Shown here in pieces: positions 9,459 through 12,915 of a DNA stretch of 12,915 nucleotides. Source of the stretch: Saccoglossus kowalevskii (taxonomy: Eukaryota > Hemichordata > Enteropneusta > Harrimaniidae); NCBI RefSeq assembly GCF_000003605.2, contig NW_003155737.1, positions 47,977 to 60,891 on the forward strand, read 5' to 3'. Numbering within the stretch: position 1 is the first letter of the stretch; each line of letters starts with the position of its first letter. The translations under genes were made by a program, and so were the position numbers. A model generated the notes under the pieces. It ran no database searches and was not told the origin of the DNA. It saw only the letters and a program-made list of their open reading frames with translations.

Positions 9459-9999
9459 GGGCTTATACTCGAGGACTACCTCAGAAAACATGATTTGGGA
9501 GGGGGGAGTTACAATTGTAACCATCTTACCCCACCCCTAAAAAATTATCCAAATTACATCTTTCATTCGTTTTTTTTATTGCAATGCGGAAGTGAATTTC
9601 TGCAATGTTAAAATGCGATTAGTTAGAACCGATTTCGACGAAAAAACTAGTAATTCGAATTTTTTTTCAAAAGGTATTTACTGAGTGTGAAGGGAGTATT
9701 GAAACACCTTTCTCGGTCGACAACAGGTCCTGTCAGGGAATAGTTTACTCATTCACACCTCATTCACAATACTTTTCAATTGATACTACGATTATTCGAA
9801 AAAGTAAAATGATGAATCAAACTATCGTACTAAGCATGATTTTTATGCAACGGAACACACTTTTACAAGCATATTTTAATAAATGTTCTCATCGTCCTGT
9901 AAAAACACCCTGGGCTTATAATCGGGGATGCCCTCAACTCATTAGATGTCTAAAAATAGAGGAGTGGGCTTATACTCAGGGAGGGGCTTATGATCGGGG
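9459..9999. repeat. four copies of a GGGCTTAT-type 16-mer
   Basis: Variants of GGGCTTATAMTCGGGG occur at 9459-9474, 9912-9927, 9966-9981 and 9984-9999, the last three clustered. A and C alternate at the tenth position, and one copy has GATC. The arrangement resembles subterminal repeats of a non-autonomous DNA transposon, one copy near one end and three near the other, but I could not define terminal inverted repeats or a target duplication. Confidence 0.55.
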
Positions 10000-10343
10000 A
10001 AGTGCAGTAATTGTTTCGTCTTAATTTGCAGTATTTAATTACTATATGAAATGCACTGTACTTATTGCTGTAAGTTATTGTGAAAATACCTGCCAAAAGT
10101 GCCATTCTGTGTATTGTATTTAGGTGATTTTTAATTTCAGCCCTTCAAGTTTTTAGACAGGTACAAAATGTCTACAAACCTGTCTAATTTTGATTTTCAA
10201 TAAAGTTTTTAAGCAGATTTCTATTTTCTGACTATAACCCTGTTAACTAATATCTGTGTATGCACCTGTACATGTATGTACCGGTATTTCTCTTCTTTTA
10301 ATATCTGCTGACTAGTGTAATTCTTATTTGTTAAACCTTACAG

Positions 10344-10471
10344 GCGATTCAAGAAAAGAGAAATCATCCAGTTTTGATTTGTATCCACTGAAGGGTAAAG
10401 TGTTTTACCTGGATCTACGTCAGTATGGAAAAATTAAAATACTGGAAAAAGATCTGATTGATCTTGGCGGA
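10344..10471 (+). CDS. DBF4: DBF4-like CDC7 kinase regulatory subunit, exon 2 (start of motif N)
   Basis: Encodes residues 23-65 and ends GGCGGA/GTAAGT in phase 0. After a short serine/lysine stretch it reads YPLKGKVFYLDLRQYGKIKI (36-55), then LEKDLIDLGG (56-65). The PLKGK-x-FYLDL segment, followed by an amphipathic helix ending LGG, is the signature of the DBF4 motif-N/BRCT-like region. In yeast and vertebrate Dbf4 this region supports chromatin and checkpoint-kinase interactions. It is a single, well-conserved exon with no stop or frame break. Codon composition is richer in GC than the surrounding intron. Confidence 0.88.
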
Positions 10472-11110
10472 GTAAGTGAAGATGATTTTTTTGTTTGACT
10501 TGAATTTCAATGAAATTAAAAGATGGATAAAATTAGTTTTGTGAGCTGTGTTAAAGCGAATAATGTCGATAGTTTCACTCTTATGAACTATCCTATTTTG
10601 ATTGCACAAAATGTGCTTTTACAGGTGTCTGGAATACAGGTTGTATAGTTGGGAGAAGTTTCTTTCCATACTTTGCCTAGTGTGAAATCAGGGATATAGT
10701 GTTTGTGGAATTAATTACATTATGCATGGAAAATTGCATTCAATGTCAATATCATTAAATTATGTTATTATTAAAAGTGCCTTAGCTGATGAGTTTGATA
10801 CGAGTCACATGCAACATATATAACATGTGTACATTTTTGTAAACAACATTGTCTTTTTACGCACAGTTCTGTGCTTCAAGGTTGTTACCAAATAAAATTT
10901 CCATTGTTAGTAAAAATGTTAGTAAAATTACTTGAAAGTATGGTTGTCCAGTTTAAAATACCACTTAAATGCTACAAAAATATGTTGCTATTATTTGGGT
11001 TAACTCGAGCTGGTGTAGTAAATTTATTGAATCATGGGCAAAGTTGCACTTTGGTTCTATATCTGTGTGAATGAGTGAATGCATTATTAAAGTACGTTTT
11101 ATTTATTCAG
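10472..11110 (+). other. DBF4-like intron 2
   Basis: GTAAGT donor and TTTTATTTATTCAG acceptor, 639 bases, phase 0. AT-rich, with nothing else recognised; the open frame at 10871-11074 has no family features. Confidence 0.8.
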
Positions 11111-11250
11111 GTAGTTGAGAAGTTCCTCTGTAATGAAGTGACGCACGTTATAAGTAATCGTATTGGAGATGCCAGTGGGGATGGTGCTGCTGTGTCATCT
11201 CCCAATCCTAGTCCTGTTATATCAAATCCAAGTCCCATGAACTTGAAAAG
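11111..11250 (+). CDS. DBF4: DBF4-like CDC7 kinase regulatory subunit, exon 3 (rest of motif N, partial gene)
   Basis: Begins VVEKFLCNEVTHVISNR directly after LGG of exon 2, giving the BRCT-like strand order LGG-x-VE-x-FL...VTH-x-ISNR. A low-complexity S/P/N segment follows (SSPNPSPVISNPSPMNLK) and could be a phosphorylated linker. The exon ends AAAAG/GTAAAT in phase 2 after 46 complete codons. The rest of the protein, with the CDC7-binding motif M and the CCHH-type zinc finger motif C, must lie beyond the window. DBF4 and its paralogue DBF4B cannot be separated from this part. The next exon is at least 1.66 kb away, past the transposon insertion. Confidence 0.88.
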
Positions 11251-11399
11251 GTAAATTAAAATAAATTTATTTTAGTTTAATAATAATCCTTATTGTTGAC
11301 TGGATACAGATTTTATGTTAGCTGTAAGACTGAGTTATTAGTTCCCTGTTTGTATGCCATCCGAAAACATCGAAAACTTATGGATTGACCTCTGTACGT

Positions 11400-11873
11400 G
11401 TGTGCATATTTCAGGACCATATCTTAGATATGCCTAGACTGATTACATTCAAACTTCACACATACATCATACATAATATTATACATATGCACATCAATTT
11501 GTTTCATGATCTGAATCAAGATGGCCGAATGGTGGCCATTTTTGTGCTGAAAAATCATCAAAATCAAGCATTCCAGAGCCAGATCTTGGCGTCATTACAG
11601 ACGTCATTTTGTTTTTCAGATCGTATTCACAATGGCCGACTGGTGGTCATTTTGTTTTACTGAATGAATTTTATATATTCATTATACATCATGTCATAGA
11701 TATACAGATGTATTGTTTGACAATCCAATTCAAAATGGTCGAAAATCTTTCAATATGAACAAATACTCGTTTGACGATCAAATACAAGAGGACTGAATGT
11801 CATTCATGTTAAAAAATCATATCTAAGCATCAGCTTCTGGATCCATATCTCTGACATGTTTATGTTCAAACTA
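11400..11873. repeat. degenerate tandem-like repeat, interrupted by the Tigger element
   Basis: Related segments recur: AAGATGGCCGAATGGTGGCC near 11517, ACAATGGCCGACTGGTGGTC near 11629 and AAAATGGTCGAAAAT near 11732. Weaker intermediate copies occur near 11555 and 11776. The spacing is about 103-111 bases with a weaker half-period near 50. The unit start CCATATCT...TTCAAACT (11417-11455) reappears at 11843-11872 immediately before the transposon, so the array probably continued there before insertion. The GGCC core is nearly palindromic. The exact repeat family is unknown. Confidence 0.55.
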
Positions 11874-12915
11874 CAGTGGAACCTCAATTATCCGAACCTC
11901 GATTATCCGAATTTCGGATTATTCGAACGAACTTCCGTGGTCCCAACGAAATGTTCGTAATTTTAAGAAAATATTCCAAATGTGATTGCTTGCTTTTTTT
12001 CAACAAGTAAAATGCATATTTGCACATAGTTGACAACTAAACAGCTGTTGAGACTAAAGTTAGGTTCTTTTATTAAAGGTGTTGACAATTTGTAAGGGGT
12101 GTTGACAAAAAAACAATGAGAGAAATTCACACTTGTGTCTGTTTTTGTTACTCGCAGACGAGCGGTAGCTTTGCCGATCATTTCCCCGATAAACACCCCA
12201 TTGATCAGATATGAATAAAAACCATGCAAAATCAGAGTGTTCTCCACATTTGAACTTGATTCCCTAGTGAACAGTACAAACGAGCATACCTGGGATAATC
12301 CTAAGCATTTGCTAACATGTCATCATTTAACAGAAAGCGTACGCCTTTGAACATCGAGCAGAAAAGAGAAATTTTGCAGCGGTTAGATCGTGGAGAGAAG
12401 GCATCGAAATTAGCTCAAGAGTTCAACATCGGTAAATCAAATGTTTCCGACATAAAGAAAGCAAGACATGCCATCGAAAAATTTATTGATCACAGTGACA
12501 CTGCTAATGTGTTGAAAAGAAAGTCAATGAAACCAGCAAAAGACGAACAACTAGACCAAGCTGTCTTTTTATGGTTCGTCCAACAACGTGATAAATAAGG
12601 GTGTTCCCATTTCGGGCCCCATGTTACAACAAAAGGCCACGTGTCTTTATCAGCATATCCATGCCAACGATGACGGTCTTATCCGATCACACCATCTCCG
12701 CTGGGTGGTTACAACGTTTCAAAGACCGACATGGTATCCGACAACTCAGCGTACAAGGTGAACAAATGTCAGTTGATGACACTGTTGTTGATGAATATCG
12801 TCAAAAATTACAAGTAATTTTGCAAGAAGAAAACTATGAACTAGAACAGTTGTACTACGCTGATGAGAGTGGGTTGTTTTGGAGGGCATTGCCAGACAAA
12901 ACACTTGCTGCGGTC
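11874..12915 (+). mobile_element. Tigger/pogo-type DNA transposon, 5' part
   Basis: The left end reads CAGTGGAACCTCAATTATCC, a typical Tigger/pogo terminus, preceded by TA (11872-11873), the target dinucleotide of the Tc1/mariner superfamily. The terminal region holds two near-identical 15-mers (ACCTCAATTATCCGA at 11881-11895, ACCTCGATTATCCGA at 11896-11910) followed by an inverted copy, TTCGGATTATTCGAA. A leader of about 440 bases precedes the transposase remnant, which lies in the same orientation as the host gene. The element runs off the right edge, so the other terminus is not visible. Confidence 0.88.
12317..12915 (+). pseudogene. Tigger/jerky-like transposase, frame-broken
   Basis: Block 1 (12317-12595) starts MSSFNRKRTPLNIEQKREIL and encodes a CENP-B N-type helix-turn-helix (ASKLAQEFNIGKSNVSDIKK), then WFVQQRDK before a TAA at 12596. 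Block 2, one frame on (from 12600), continues GVPISGPMLQQKA, the opening of the second, CENPB-type HTH. Block 3, in the third frame (about 12697 on), gives SAGWLQRFKDRHGIRQLSVQ and the start of the DDE domain: YYADESGLFWRALPDKTLA, with the first catalytic Asp in ADES. Two frameshifts and one stop therefore break the gene, but each block is well conserved, which suggests a fairly young insertion. Tigger transposases bind the element's ends and cut and paste it into TA sites; this copy should be inactive. The remainder lies outside the window. Confidence 0.9.

Larger units (their letters stand above)
7926..10343 (+). other. DBF4-like intron 1
   Basis: GTACGT donor, TTAAACCTTACAG acceptor, 2418 bases, phase 1. 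It contains a (GT)6 run at 8181-8192 and an AATAAA followed by an A-run at 8534-8567. A perfect 10-bp inverted repeat occurs at 8772-8781 and 8810-8819. The GGGCTTAT-type repeats lie at 9459-9999. I see no additional exon. Confidence 0.7.
11251..12915 (+). other. DBF4-like intron 3 (partial)
   Basis: Opens with GTAAAT and continues to the window edge. It is filled largely by a tandem-like repeat (11400-11873) and a Tigger/pogo transposon (11874 onward). Confidence 0.7.

Noticed and set aside
9300-9611. 103-codon ORF in DBF4 intron 1
   Set aside because: It spans repeat material, includes poly-T-derived residues and has no motif.
11385-11663. 92-codon ORF in intron 3
   Set aside because: It is a read-through of the degenerate repeat array; its H/I/N-rich composition reflects that repeat.
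11963-12247. 94-codon minus-strand ORF within the Tigger leader
   Set aside because: It runs opposite to the transposase in the untranslated leader and has no recognisable family.
1-12915. CRISPR array, tRNA or rRNA genes
   Set aside because: No regularly spaced repeats, cloverleaf A/B boxes or rRNA-like segments were seen; the window is eukaryotic.

Overview
The window looks like nuclear DNA of an invertebrate animal. It is AT-rich, its genes are split by GT-AG introns with matching phases, it has TATA boxes and AATAAA signals, and it carries eukaryotic non-LTR and Tigger/pogo transposons. A secreted EAR-repeat gene together with the type of non-LTR relic present makes a lophotrochozoan, perhaps a bivalve mollusc, my best guess; that assignment is inference.

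Layout. Positions 1-1222 hold microsatellites and a minus-strand, frame-broken non-LTR retrotransposon relic (end of the endonuclease domain plus the linker to the reverse transcriptase). Positions 1223-2320 show nothing recognisable. From 2322 to 4940 there is a compact two-exon plus-strand gene with its promoter. The ORF through exon 1 and the ORF in exon 2 look unrelated until a 938-bp phase-1 intron is removed. The joined product is about 448 residues: signal peptide, short coiled coil, then about seven EAR (EPTP) repeats predicted to form a seven-bladed beta-propeller. A poly(A) signal lies near 5515. Positions 5541-7680 have no gene I can support, but contain a CCAAT/CRE/TATA promoter-like cluster at 5724-5845.

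From 7859 to beyond the right edge lies the 5' part of a plus-strand DBF4-like gene (regulatory subunit of the CDC7 kinase). Three exons are visible, with matching phases, and they encode the N-terminus and the motif-N/BRCT-like region. Intron 1 carries repeat debris, including four copies of a GGGCTTAT-type 16-mer. Intron 3 holds a degenerate tandem-like repeat into which a Tigger/pogo DNA transposon has inserted in the same orientation. The transposon's left end, target TA and frame-broken transposase are visible.

The two genes do unrelated jobs (extracellular propeller protein; DNA replication control), but both have an almost identical 33-bp element upstream: ATTGG-N2-TGATGTCACATAAYTG-N5-GTATC. 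That shared element and the hidden two-exon EAR gene are the most interesting observations. I did not find an obviously new multi-gene system.
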